DNA of 64,000 nucleotides from the NCBI GenBank assembly GCA_914767715.1, contig OU612074.1, positions 16,788,062-16,852,061 of the forward strand, read 5' to 3'. The translations under genes were made by a program, and so were the position numbers. Origin of the DNA: Membranipora membranacea. Its lineage: Eukaryota > Bryozoa > Gymnolaemata > Cheilostomatida > Membraniporidae. The notes below the pieces were generated by a model that searched no databases, was not told where the DNA came from, and was given only the letters and a program-made list of their open reading frames with translations. Below, piece after piece: positions 34,324 to 45,739 of this stretch; positions within the stretch are counted from its first letter, which is position 1; each line of letters begins with the position of its first letter.

Positions 34324-37300
34324 GAATCCTATCTCTCAATGTTTGATTGCTGCTATTAGTGCTTCAGCTTCTCTTTCATGATTTGGTGATATTTGCTCTG
34401 CAGCTGTCCATTCCTTATGGTAACACCCTACTGATCTATAATTATTACTGTGTAATCGGTTCAGAGCAACTGATCCTGTACGTTGGCTAAGCCGTAGCAC
34501 CTGCAGGTGGTAATCATGTTGGGAAGTTACTGGTTCCAAGGTTGTAGTCGGTTTGTTCTTAAGTTTGGTATGCTCATTTGTCATTACTTTTACATCTTGT
34601 AATGTTGTTTGATCATGTCTTGTACCTTGATTTTCGTGTTTCTTCTTTTTCCGCAAATCTATGTCCATCCATTGTGTGGATGTGTTCTCATAATCACTCA
34701 AACAAGAGTTTTGACGCCATTCTGGAAGAATATCAGACACCACTGGTGGCTTACTTGTTTTGTCAATCCTTCTATTTTGGTGTGTTATTACCGGAAATGT
34801 TGCATTTCTATCTGTTTCTCAACATGCTTACTGATGCCAATTGTGCAACTTGTTTTTGTGTGCGTCTACATGTGAAAGCATTATGACCCATCCTTAAACA
34901 CCGACTATATTGTTGTGTCCCCCGGTGATTTAAGTTATTTGATGGCTGTAAATTTTGCCTAGCATACTCTCTAATAGTCCTTTCAGGATCAATTCTATTA
35001 ATAGTACTTGGTTGTCTGGTTCCAAAATTCCTTGATTCCTGTGGATTGACATTGGCTTGGTTGTTGGAATTTGACTGTTGGTTATATCTTTGAGGATTAC
35101 CCCTGTTTTGGAACTGTATACGCTCATTTCTAAAGGGTTGCCTGTTGTTATTATAGCCTTGTCTCGCTAATGGGATTTGTGGTCTATATTGTGATGGATT
35201 AGAGTAACCACCCTGGCCATTATTATTGTTACGCCCTGGATTACCATATCTATCAGTTGGTCTAGCATTATTAGGATTATTTGATTGATGGCTTCTTATA
35301 TTATTACCATTTCTATTGCTCCTACTGGGGTCAGTTTGGTGAAACTCTGTTGTCGCCTGATTAATTTTCAGACTCTTGTTCTGCTGATCTCTGCCTATCT
35401 CTCATATCTAATTGTTTTACTTGTTTAATTAATGATTGCAATTATTCACTATCCCCAGTGGGCATTACTGCATTTGCATGGTCAAAAGTATGTGTTCTCC
35501 TATCTTTTTCATTTGTGCCATCTAGCACCGCACTAGTTCTTTCAATTCGCTCAGCCATTTTGTATGTTTCTTGTAATGATAACTGTCCCCTATTCAAGAT
35601 TGCACGTTTGGTTCTATTTTCAAGTCCTCTGATAAACTGTGCTTTAATAATTTCATGTAATGCCTCTTCTCCTAAATCTGGGAAGGTCTGTTTTGCCAGA
35701 CTTGTGATGGTAGTGAAATATTTTCCTACAGAATTTGCCCCCTTTGTTTTGGTGAACAGTTCATTTGATTTTATCAACCCAATTCTAGAGCTGAATACTT
35801 AAGTCAATTTTATCATAAGTCATAATTATCTGCTATATCAGGTTTATCCTTGATGATTGATTGATATTCTAGTAATGCACTTTCCTTGAAATATGTGGCT
35901 ATTAATCTTGCCCATTGAGATTTTGGGATCCCTAAACCATGAGACTGTAGCTCAAAGCTGTCTATTAATTCAGTGAAAGTGAGTTTGTCCTGAAAGGATT
36001 AGGAATTGTAGTATTTCTCCAAATCGGGCACCCTACCATGCATACCTACAATCTGAATAAGGTAAAGGTAAGAGAAATACAATAATATTATTGTTATTTC
36101 TCTTACCTTTCTTATGCTTCTGCCTGCCATCGTCACCAGAGTCGGAGCTTCCTCCATCACTACTGTCATCACTCGAGCTAGGATCGCTGTCTCCACCGCC
36201 TCCATTGTTACCCGGTCTCTTTCTTTTGCCACCTGAGCCATGACCTTTATTTCTCCTTTCATCTCTTTCCTTGTGTTGATAATAACCGTGCTTTCTTGGC
36301 TTGTCTCCCTTCTTACTAACTTTCCTGTTGTCATCATCTGAATCGTCTCTCTTGTCACGTTTACCTGATCCCTTCTTTTTCTCTCTTTCCTTACCAATTT
36401 TGCCATTGTCCTTTTTGCCTGAGAGTTAATCCTTAGGTGCCTTTACTTTTCTTCTACGATCCTCTCCGTCTGAACTTGAAGAATCATCTCCAGTAGACGG
36501 ATCTCCTGGTGCACCGATTGCTATCCTAGGATTTCTCCTAATATTAGCGGGTTCCTTACCTGCAAAGTTTCTAGGCATACCACTATGTCCTGTAATTTTG
36601 TATTGTGGGTCAACAAATTCAATAAAATCATTCTTCATATCATAAAATCCATCGGAAATTTCTGGTTTTATTTCAGGCTTAATTTCTGAGGATACAATAA
36701 ATCATCATCTTTCGAATAAGGTGACACCGCCTTATCTGTACGCCTCTTGACTCGTGGTCTTGGCTCAAGAAATGGATTAGTGTTGGAGAACTTACCAGCA
36801 TGAGGGCATTGATTTACATTTGATACAGGCGCTTGAGTCTGTACATGCTCTCGTTCTCTCCCCTTGTCTGCTTCTATCGCCATATATCGATGGAGCGGTG
36901 TAGAGTGTCTCTTATCAGCTCTTTGATGAAGCTTGACTTCTGCAAATGAGGTATCATCATTACTAGGCACGTCCTGACTAGAATAGTCTGAAAACTTGCC
37001 TGCCTTTTTAATTTCTTCATCAACACCTGACGAGGAGTTACTCTCTCCTTCTCTCCTATTGATTGCTGCTTCATAGGGGGGACAATAGCTCTCAAACAAA
37101 TCAGCATCAGGTGAGGGGGCGGATGGATTTCGAGGCCCCTCTGGTAAAGGGTTAATCTTTATATCTGAATGACATGAAACTGCCTCATCATATTTTGGAT
37201 TTATTTTATCTATTTTAATATGTCTAGTTGCTCTATGACTATTAGGCCTGTTTTCTAGATCTGTGTTACAAGGACCCTCTGACAATGAATTGCCATGTTT

Positions 37301-37919
37301 ATCTTTGAGATCTGGATACAATTTCTTTGCCTTGGCCATATCACATCCTTTAACCTTATACATATAACGGGGTTCCGACTCACATTCAATAGGGTGAACT
37401 CATTTATCTGATCTGTAGACAACTCTTACCCGTGCGCCTCTATACATTCCTTCCTCTGAATCTACCACACTCGATCCTAACTTACTTGAGAATGATGAGC
37501 TGGGTGATGGCTGTCCATCAAACATGTGATCACTCAATTCGGCCGATTTTTCCTCTTTATTATCTGCACTAGATTTCTCTCCATCGCTACCAGTATTATA
37601 GCTTTCCCCGCTGCTACCAGTAGTATAGCTATCCTCACTGTTATCAATGCTGTCTTCCTCCTGACTTTCACTACTACTGTCATCACTTGAGCTGGGTGGC
37701 TCAGGCTCTCTGATTTTCTTTTTCCTTGCTTCATTTGATCTTGCCATTTATCCGTTGTCCATTCCTTTTGGCATATCAATAACTTCAATGACGTTATTAT
37801 TGCTACCTCCCTCATCACTACTAGACTCGCTACTGCTACTGCCGCTAGCACCTGACTTCTTCTTCTTACTCTTATTGGTAGGAGTAAGATACTTCCAAAG
37901 TTTTTTCAGCGCCTTTGAC
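34324..37919 (-). pseudogene. Decayed gag region of an LTR retrotransposon
   Basis: Reading down the minus strand from an ATG at 37919, the first block is Lys/Ser/Glu/Asp-rich (MSKALKKLWKYLTP, then runs of SSDDSS and ESQEED). It has in-frame stops near 37750 and 37400. A long charged linker follows (36426-37363). A capsid-like segment at 35442-35777 has FPDLGEEALHEIIKAQFIRGL and AERIERT, typical of retrotransposon gag. An Asn/Gln-rich region leads to a zinc-knuckle-like CLRMGHNAFTC near 34860-34900, in which the first cysteine of CX2CX4HX4C is Tyr. About 180 further codons run to 34336. No protease, reverse transcriptase or integrase follows; the LINE abuts at about 34310. Confidence 0.75.
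36064..36110. repeat. 47-bp near-perfect palindrome inside gag remnant
   Basis: AAAGGTAAGAGAAATA on the left pairs with TATTTCTCTTACCTTT on the right, with CAATAATATTATTG at the centre. Only one base is unpaired over the whole length. Confidence 0.85.
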
Positions 37920-39424
37920 ATGTTGAATTAAAATTTATAGAGAAGAAAAGTGAACAAATTAACTTAAATCAAAAGAAACACTAAATTTTTCACACTAATA
38001 AGAAAATTACTATTGATTACATAATCACGATGAGCGCTAATTAATTATTGCCTATAACAACACTTAGAAACGGGCGATCCTCTGTTCAATCTACACAAAA
38101 CCTACAGCTGTGAGGAACGGAAATTGTCGTCCTGCATATACTTTAAGAGAGTATATGCTGTGAGGAACGGAATTGGGACTATCCTATACTAAAGTATACG
38201 CTGTGTACTATTAGTATGTATAGTTGTTCTATAGCCGTCCTGCTTTCAAATTTGGTTCTAACTATGGTTCTAGTAATGGTTTTAAATCTTGCACTCAGGA
38301 CACTTCTAAATGTCACTTTATTGTTGTGTAATTTATTTGTAGTTCTAAACTGGAGTTACCTCTTCTTTCATGCACTGAAGAAAGACAAGATCGCTCAAAT
38401 CTATTAAAACGTGGTTCCAATTGGCAATACTAGCACTCTGGTGAGTACAAGGTATTTAACTTATTAATTTCTAGTGACAAATAGCTGGTTCCCACTACTC
38501 CACAGAGTAATTTACTAAGGGGTTGTTATTGAGCCTGACCTTTTCTTAGCTTCACTAGAAGTTGCCTTCAAGCTGTTTAAGAAAGGTTCCTGTCGATAAC
38601 CTGCTAAGACCCCTGTCTTGTTCTAACAGTAAAACTCTTGATGAGTTTTGAGACAATGCTCTTGCACCACAAAGTCAATATTATCTTTAGATGTTAGTAC
38701 GACACAATCACTATTTATGAATGTGTTCAGGTGCGTTTGATATTTTTGTTACTCAACTTAGGTGACTGATTTTAATTATGAGCACCTACTTGATCTCTGT
38801 ATAGTGCCTGGAAGCCCGATCAGGAAATCAAGGCGGTGTATCAGCATCACAGGCCTCTTAGCCAAGTTAAATTAGCTAAAGACTCCAACCCAATTCTAGT
38901 GAAGGAAAGAGGTATCAGTCTGTGGTCACTCTAAAATTGATGTTCAATTAATTCTCTATTCAATGTTGAATTAATGTTTCACAGATTAGAGGTATCTTAT
39001 CTTAAATCGGTAGCTCCTACTTCTTTAAAACACAAGAATCTAATCCTAAACTATTATTCCGAAAACTTAATCTATTTAACCCCCAAGCAGATATGACTAC
39101 TACTTATTACTGTCCCGCTTTTAACAGTAGTTCACGGAGCGGCCGTGGTGCAATGGGTAAGGTCTGGGTCTCTCAATCGAGATGTCCCGTGTTCGATTCC
39201 CGGCGAGTCACGGTGTGTCGGGAAGAGCATCCGACCTCAAATGCTCCTGTGCCCCATCAGGATCCAGTCTGTAGACTAATCTGTCTAACAGTCTGTAGAT
39301 AATGAGACAAAAAAACCAAGCACCATCATGGTTTCTCACACAGTATCACAGGGTATTGAGACTATAAATGGACGTGAGTTTTTAACAGTTGTTCACAATG
39401 ATACTTTTCTATGATTCAAACTCA
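37920..39424. other. 5' flank of the gag remnant; possible LTR remains and a SINE
   Basis: The sequence TGAGGAACGGAA occurs twice (near 38110 and 38159), each next to hairpin-prone TATAC/GTATA tracts. This is the kind of arrangement seen in LTR regulatory regions, but I could not delimit an LTR. A tRNA-derived SINE is at 39137-39300. No host gene is visible. Confidence 0.3.
39137..39300 (+). mobile_element. tRNA-derived SINE
   Basis: The head GCGGCCGTGGTGCAATGGGT contains an A-box-like TGGTGCAATGGGTAAGG. About 45 bases later comes a near-perfect B box, GTTCGATTCCC, followed by GGCGAGTCACGG. An anticodon-like TCTCTCAATCGAGA hairpin lies between them. The acceptor ends do not pair and a non-tRNA body follows, so it is a SINE rather than a tRNA gene. 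It is a different family from the one at 22790. Confidence 0.65.
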
Positions 39425-39735
39425 ATATGATTTCCGACTTGATATGAGCACAGTACGCGAATTACCTGCGTTTGAGTGTGGGTCACATGATTTCCGACTT
39501 GATATGAGCACAGCACGCGAATTACCTGCGTTTAACTGTGGGTCACAATGATTTCTGACTTTGATATGAGCACCGACGCGAATGACCTGCGTTTATTTGT
39601 GGGTCACAATGATTTCTGACTTTGATATGAGCACCGACGCGAATGACCTGCGTTTATTTGTGGGTCACATTGATTTCCGACTTTGATATGAGCACCGACG
39701 CGAATAACCTGCGTGTAACGGTGGGTCACAATGAT
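39425..39735. repeat. ~61-bp tandem repeat, five units
   Basis: Each unit contains GATTTCCGACTTGATATGAGC or a variant, then ACGCGAAT(T/G)ACCTGCGTTT and GTGGGTCACA. Units start near 39424, 39486, 39547, 39608 and 39669. It ends at a short unique AT-rich region. Confidence 0.88.
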
Positions 39736-41199
39736 TAAACCTCCCAAAGTTAATTTTGAATTCTGTTTCAGAGTGTTGTTATAGTAACAATTAATCACGG
39801 CTTACTTCGGTTGATCGCAAAAATGTCCTCTAAACTCTTAGTGAATTTGACCTAACGTCTGAGTACCTGACGAACTTACTTCGCCAATTACTATATGCAT
39901 AGAAATCAACTACAAAAGTTTATTCACTAAAGTTATGGTTTAATGCCTTGATACTTATAAAAAATTGATAATGTAATTCAAATGATACTCACAGTATATT
40001 AGTCCTTAGACTCCACTTTAGTTTTAGCGTTCTAACAAAGATCTCTGATTTAAAGCTAGCATTTATTAAATCAAAATATAATATCTTTTACTAGCTATGT
40101 AAAAAGTTGACTGTGCTGCTCAAAGAATTAAACTGTACTGATTTACTGTTCAAAATTTCGGCCTTTATATAGGTGCCGATTTTTGTGCTGACTCTGCTTG
40201 TTGTCGTCTGATTAGCTGTCAGTGGATTAGTGGATTAGTGTCTCTTGTAGCTTTGTTATATGTAACCGTTCTGTGGTCACGTCACATGGTATATTGCTCC
40301 TGTTCCTCAGTCTACCCTCTGGAACCTATTGTTCTGTTTTTTGGCTGACTTTGTTGTTGTTACTACATGATTTATTACTTCCGTGTCACCCTGAAGATTA
40401 TTTGGTACTTGGTACTATGTAGTATTGGAAAACCAAATCACTGGAATTCCTATTTTCTGACCGGATAGCATACTGCGGTTGTCTTTGTTATATCTTTGAT
40501 TTTGTTTGTTTGTTTAATTTTAGGACCTCTCATCCGAGAATGTTCACATAATAAAAATATGATCGAGCTTAGAAAAAATGCCCCTTGGTATACTAAATGA
40601 AAATAATATTACAATAAAAATTACACTACAGCAAAGTACTCAGAATTTACAAATATTCCACACTTCCGCTTCTCAGTTTGACATTGATCACTTCTGTGTC
40701 TCTCTGCTCGTTGTTTATGTTTGTGATTACTAAATACCATGGAGGTTACTGGGTGCACTTGTTTTATATCTATCTGTACCCTCTGACCTCTGCGGCTCAA
40801 AGAATATAACAACATATCTCGAGTGCCCATTTTTGGTACTGACAGTTTTCATGCAAAAACAAAATTGAAATGATTGGTAGACTATTATGGGTAATTATTA
40901 GGTCACTCAAAATGTTTTTCTACCCTTCAAATATCCTCAAAGTAAATTTGCATTAATTAATGTAAATGCCTGTAAAAGCATGTAAAAATGTGTAAGACAA
41001 CAGCTAGATTGAAATTACTGAAGAGTTAAAGTTTTCAACTAGTAAAATATTTGCTATGTGTTGCAACTTGTTAATGAAGTTACTCCTTGCCGTTTATCAA
41101 GTGACGCAAATGGAAGGTTAGCTGATAACGCAGACACAAGATATTTTTTTGCAAGCGGGTAAAGGTTATTCATCAAGTTTCGAAAGGATTATTTTGTCA
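39736..41199. other. Non-coding region
   Basis: No supported gene. A minus-strand 69-codon ORF (40621-40830) follows an AG acceptor at about 40846, but its phase does not fit the third collagen gene. It is left unassigned. Confidence 0.25.
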
Positions 41200-41396
41200 A
41201 AGAGAGTGCTCCAGGCTGGGTATAGTAAGCCCGTCCTGTGGAGTCTGGGTTCATTAATAGCAAATGGAAGACCAAAATGAGCTGATTCTGACATGGAATA
41301 TTCAAAAATAGCATTTTTAGGCCACTCTATTGAGCACTCTAGGGGAGGCAGAGCATCCCTGCCTCCCCTAGCACTATGAGCCTACCACATAAGTAA
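41200..41396. repeat. Dispersed repeat R2, copy 2
   Basis: Same orientation and order of landmarks as 17236-17428, including CCTGTGGAGTCTGG, AATAGCAAATGGAAG, ATAGCATTTTTAGG and CCCTGCCTCCCCTAG. Confidence 0.55.
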
Positions 41397-41424
41397 TATG
41401 TAATCCATCTAATTTTGAATCTTA

Positions 41425-43306
41425 CAGTTGTCGGATCGAGAAAGATCACGACAGTTCACTGCTGGCAGAGTTCATATGAGATTACTTTATAATACTGAAT
41501 GCAGTTTTTCGCCAGTTTGATGATTATATTACTGAACTACACCCTGGGGCAAATGCCCCAGGCAACTGATAAATTGCAACGCCAAGTTGTAACTGAATCT
41601 CCAGAGCAAAAACCATTGTTCTTTATACTGACCTGTATAAATAGGTCGTAAAAATAGAAACAGGTGGGATGATACGTCATTATTTTGATGGCCAACCTCC
41701 GCATTTAGATGGTAATTAAATGTGCAAAAAATGGAAGTAAATGCGGAAGAGTATAACAATTAATCAGATTAAGACCATGGCAACCATGACAGTGCAATAT
41801 ACAATGCCTAACTTCATGTAGAGTCATGCAATTAGGCGTGTCACATACAGTGTATGTGACACATGCACCCCCCTGGTTGCGATCGTCCTCGATCGCTTTA
41901 ACTGGTTCAAAAAACATTATAGCTTATGTCACACATGGATAATCATTGCAATGTAAAATTTAAAACCTCAAAATCTCCTGAAATACAAACAAATCAAAAA
42001 TGTCATGCATAAAAGACGGTCATAACAAAATCATGACATTCCCTTCCAAGGCTGAAGAACCTTAACAACTGCTTCAGGTCCATTAACAAAAAAAATATAT
42101 CCCACTTTCCTCTCAACTCTAGATCTAAGAACCTAAGCTTTGCTTAGATTACAGGACAGACGAAGGTATAAAATTCATGAAATATTATAATGCTGCTTTC
42201 CTGCACAACTATCATTAAAAAATCGGCATCGCAGGAAATTCAAACGATAAATATATAAATTGCATGATCAAGGTTGTGTCGATGGTAATAATATCAAATA
42301 ATTCATTACATCCTCACTAATACAGTGACCATATTATTTTGTGCTGATCCTTGCACTAATACTGCTGCTATATTAAGATCAGTTGCCAGTTGGTTGTAGT
42401 CAGCTGCATTCCATAATCTTTTATTCTTAGCGGATCTTAGGTTACGGTTGCCTAATGTTTTTATTGAAGTTTTTCTATTTTTTTGAGTTACAGTGTTCAC
42501 ACCACCAGAGTAGTTTGTCTGCTGTTGTAGACTGAGACTGAATAGAACTGGTTGAATAAAATCAGGAAATTGCAGAGGTACCTTGTCAGTTGGTGAATCA
42601 TGAGCAGAAGATCTAATGTCATCACTAGTATATCAGCTTCTATATGTTTTGTCTCTACATCATCTAAAAAGTCCGTCTCCATTTCTCCTTATAGTAATGT
42701 AGACGATGTAGACACATATGGTTCCATTATATTGCTTGCATTAGATCATCTACTCCAAAGACATTTTCCTCCAAGTCCACAATCTCCATCCTCTTTCTTG
42801 TATATTCAACGCTATCAGTCTCATCATCTGAAGGTGTGAAGTTCTCTCCTCACTCGGTTGGGCACCAGAATTCGGATCGAGAAAGATCACGACAGTTCAC
42901 TGCTGGCAGAGTTCATATGAGATTACTTTATAATACTGAATGCAGTTTTTCGGCAGTTTGATGATTTTATTACTGAACTACACCCTGGGGCAAATGCCCC
43001 AGGCAACTGATAAATTGCAACGCCAAGTTGTAACTGAATCTCCAGAGCAAAAACCATTGTTCTTTATACTGACCTGTATAAATAGGTCGTAAAAATAGAA
43101 ACAGGTGGGATGATACGTCATTATTTTGATGGCCAACCTCCGCATTTAGATGGTAATTAAATGTGCAAAAAATGGAAGTAAATGCGGAAGAGTATAACAA
43201 TTAATCAGATTAAGACCATGGCAACCATGACAGTGCAATATACAATGCCTAACTTCATGTAGAGTCATGCAATTAGGCGTGTCACATACAGTGTATGTGA
43301 CACAGT
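41425..43306 (-). mobile_element. Compact LTR retrotransposon inserted at an exon-intron junction
   Basis: Two ~433-bp direct repeats (41429-41861 and 42870-43302) are nearly identical. On the minus strand they start TGTCACATACACTG; the 3' repeat ends CGATCCGACA. Immediately after the 5' LTR comes TGGTGCCCAACCGAGTG, a primer-binding-site-like sequence. Just before the 3' LTR is a purine run (CAGGGGGGTGCATG). CAGT flanks both ends (41425-41428, 43303-43306) as a 4-bp target duplication. The ~1-kb interior has only short ORFs, so the element is non-autonomous. Each LTR also starts with a GTGTCACATACA hairpin. Confidence 0.88.
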
Positions 43307-45733
43307 ATCTGCTGACGTGATCTCACACAGAGCGCACTCCCCAATAGTTCCACTTTGGACTCCATTTCCTAGGGAGATCTGGTTTTCCTGAAAAAAGTAT
43401 TTGATTGAAGATAACTCCGGTTGTACCCCGGTGCTGTTGAAGCTTGCAGAACGTTTGGACGACGGAACACACTGCATGCCAGCTCCTCTTAGACCTTCTG
43501 CTGTTGTTGTGGTTGCCAGAAAACCTAAAAATATAATAAGATTGCATTAGTTTAGTCTAAGTTTTCTTAGTTGCTTGAGAAAGGACAACTTTTCATTTTA
43601 AGTCAACCTGATAATATTTCATGTCTTGGGTTTGTTTGCCAAGGCAGGCAGAAAGAGAGAGTGATCTTTATGTGCCAAAACTTTCTTTTTTCATCCCTCG
43701 TAGCTCTTACAATACCCGCTTTCGTAATGCAGTGAATCATTCACTGCTTTTTATGTTTTACAAACTTCAAAATTTGTCTGCATTTTCAGTATCTTCAATG
43801 CAATGTGATAGATACTGAAACCTTATTTAAATTTAAGAAAAAGAGATTCAAACAGGTTCAAATACATGTACTATCAACAACATGTATTGTTGAACAAACA
43901 CTGGCCCATATAAAGAGTTTTCTTTGGATTGGTTGAGCTTTCAGCCCCTCTGCAAGCTTGTCGGCCCCAATGAACATAATATATGCTTCTTGTTGCATCT
44001 AAATATATGTTAACTGGTGTTAATAATATGCAAAGAATATAATACGGCTTGATAATTGATGATTGCGAAAGAGAAGTCTGGTGTCTTTTCAGTTATCTAG
44101 ATAATAGGAACGAGAAAAACTTAATTGAAATCAAAATTGATTATTCGAATTATTATCAAATTATTAGCATAACTTGCTGTAAAGGCACTCGGTGGTACTA
44201 CATCTAGGATAAAACCATAAAATCTGCCTTTACATGAATGCGAAAAGATTCAACTTGATACATTCTTTTTTTCTTCAAAATTCCAACACATAATACAGAG
44301 TTTTCATAGCTCTCACCATGGACAGTTAAGGGAGGTGTGGCTAATTAACAAATTGAGGAGACACTGTTTTTGTACTTCTTTTGTATTCCGTATCCGGACA
44401 CATTTGGATAAGAGGCGTACACTCAGGAATCAGCATTTGACATTTCATGAACATGTTGAATGCTCTTTTGGACATACCAAATTACTAACATAAGAAAAAT
44501 CCTCATATAAAAAATATTTTAATGAGGTCAAGGTCAAACATCCAAGGTCACATCACTACCTTGACACAATAATTCACCTCTCCATATTGCTACTTACCAT
44601 TTATTCTTTGTAAGCTGGCTGGCATCCCAGGAGGCCCTACAATGATTGGGAAAAGTGTCACAATGCAACTTTATATCTTGTTAACCTGCTGACCTAACCA
44701 CATATGGTCATTTTCTGTTGGTGTCAGATAATCTGGTTTTAAGATTTTTCAAGGACAGAGACTAGGCATCCACTAGCAAACTGTAACAAATGAAACCAAA
44801 TCACAAAAATAAAAACACGCTCCACAGTTGAATGCGCTAACTGAATCACAAAAAAAATCTGGTCCTATCAGTTCCGAAACTTGACAGTTCTCAAATGTTG
44901 AAGGCCATATAGTGAAGTCTGAATAGGTTCATAAATATTTTCTCATATTCCAAGCATACAAACTCTGTCAGTTGGCTGGCAAACCGCAGCATAGACAATA
45001 TTATTATTTATCTATTTTCTGTGTAATCGCCATGGTTTATGAAGGCAGTTGCAATATGGCATATCATATCCATTAGTCATTCAGGGTCGACAGCCAAGTC
45101 AGGTAGTACTAGAAAAACAGTGCACCCAGGAGGGCTCGAACCCGGGACCTTTTGATCCTGAATGCAACTCCTCTTACACTGAGCTATCCCTGATCCCTTA
45201 TTCAGCTTTTAACATGAAAAGTTTAATTTTGTCTTACCTATATAGGTCCTTGGGCTCCTATTGGTCCAGCAAAGCCTGGTGGACCTCCAGCTCCCTGTGG
45301 TCCTGGACGTCCATCAGATCCTTGTCGTCCCCGAACTCCTGGTTCTCCATCAGAACCTTGTCGACCTGGTACACCCTGTAAACCTGGTTGTCCATCAAAT
45401 CCTGGAGATCCATCCTTTCCTGGATCTCCTGGTGCTCCATCTTTTCCTGGTTGTCCTGGAAATCCTGGTTGACCTGGTGATCTTGGTTGGCCATCATAAC
45501 CTGGGGATCCCGGGATCCTTGTTTTGAAACACCCGGTATTCCCTGTGGTCCTGGCGCTCCTGGCTGTCCATCATCACCCGGTTGCCCTGGTGGACCAGAT
45601 TGTCCTTTAGCAGCAGCTAAACATCTCAAACGATTGAGGCCTGGCTGTCCTGGTGCTCCGTTGTGCCTATTTCTGCCAGGAAAGCCAGGTGGTCCTCTTT
45701 GGCAAGCACAACCGGAGGGGTCTTCTCCTGATC
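43304..45733 (-). pseudogene. Third CUB-collagen-family gene, 3' part, disrupted
   Basis: Three exons are recognisable. The first, 45238-45733, is collagen-like: CACQRGPPGFPGR, then regular Gly-X-Y such as [20 protein letters not shown]. The second, 44598-44636, gives PPGMPASLQRIN. The third, 43304-43500, gives GLRGAGMQ followed by a short cysteine-bearing C-terminal segment ending CALCEITSADT. Unlike paralogues 1 and 2, this gene has a C-terminal domain after the collagen tract. The collagen exon changes frame at 45503-45518 because of an 8-bp near-duplication. Its last bases (CTATATAG) are two bases too long to join the next exon in frame. An LTR element occupies the donor after 43304. Exon 3 has a CAGCAG double acceptor (43500 or 43497). 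No start or CUB exons are attached. Confidence 0.7.
45110..45200 (-). repeat. tRNA-like sequence, probably a SINE head or tRNA pseudogene
   Basis: The minus strand reads GGGATAGCTCAGTGTAAGAG (A-box-like) and, 30 bases later, CCCGGGTTCGAGCCC (B box). T-stem and acceptor positions do not pair properly, so a working tRNA is unlikely. It lies in the intron between the first two exons of the third collagen gene. Confidence 0.5.
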
Positions 45734-45739
45734 CTGTCA

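Noticed and set aside
34324-37919. Host nuclear Ser/Asp-rich protein gene
   Set aside because: In-frame stops, the capsid-like and zinc-knuckle-like segments and the absence of introns point to a decayed retrotransposon gag.
45110-45200. Functional tRNA gene on the minus strand
   Set aside because: A and B boxes are present but the T stem and acceptor stem do not pair, so it is listed only as tRNA-like.
45503-45518. Cloning linker or vector contamination (BamHI-SmaI-BamHI palindrome)
   Set aside because: Flanking sequence on both sides is the same collagen exon and no vector sequence is present. A near-duplication of native sequence explains it better, though read evidence would settle it.
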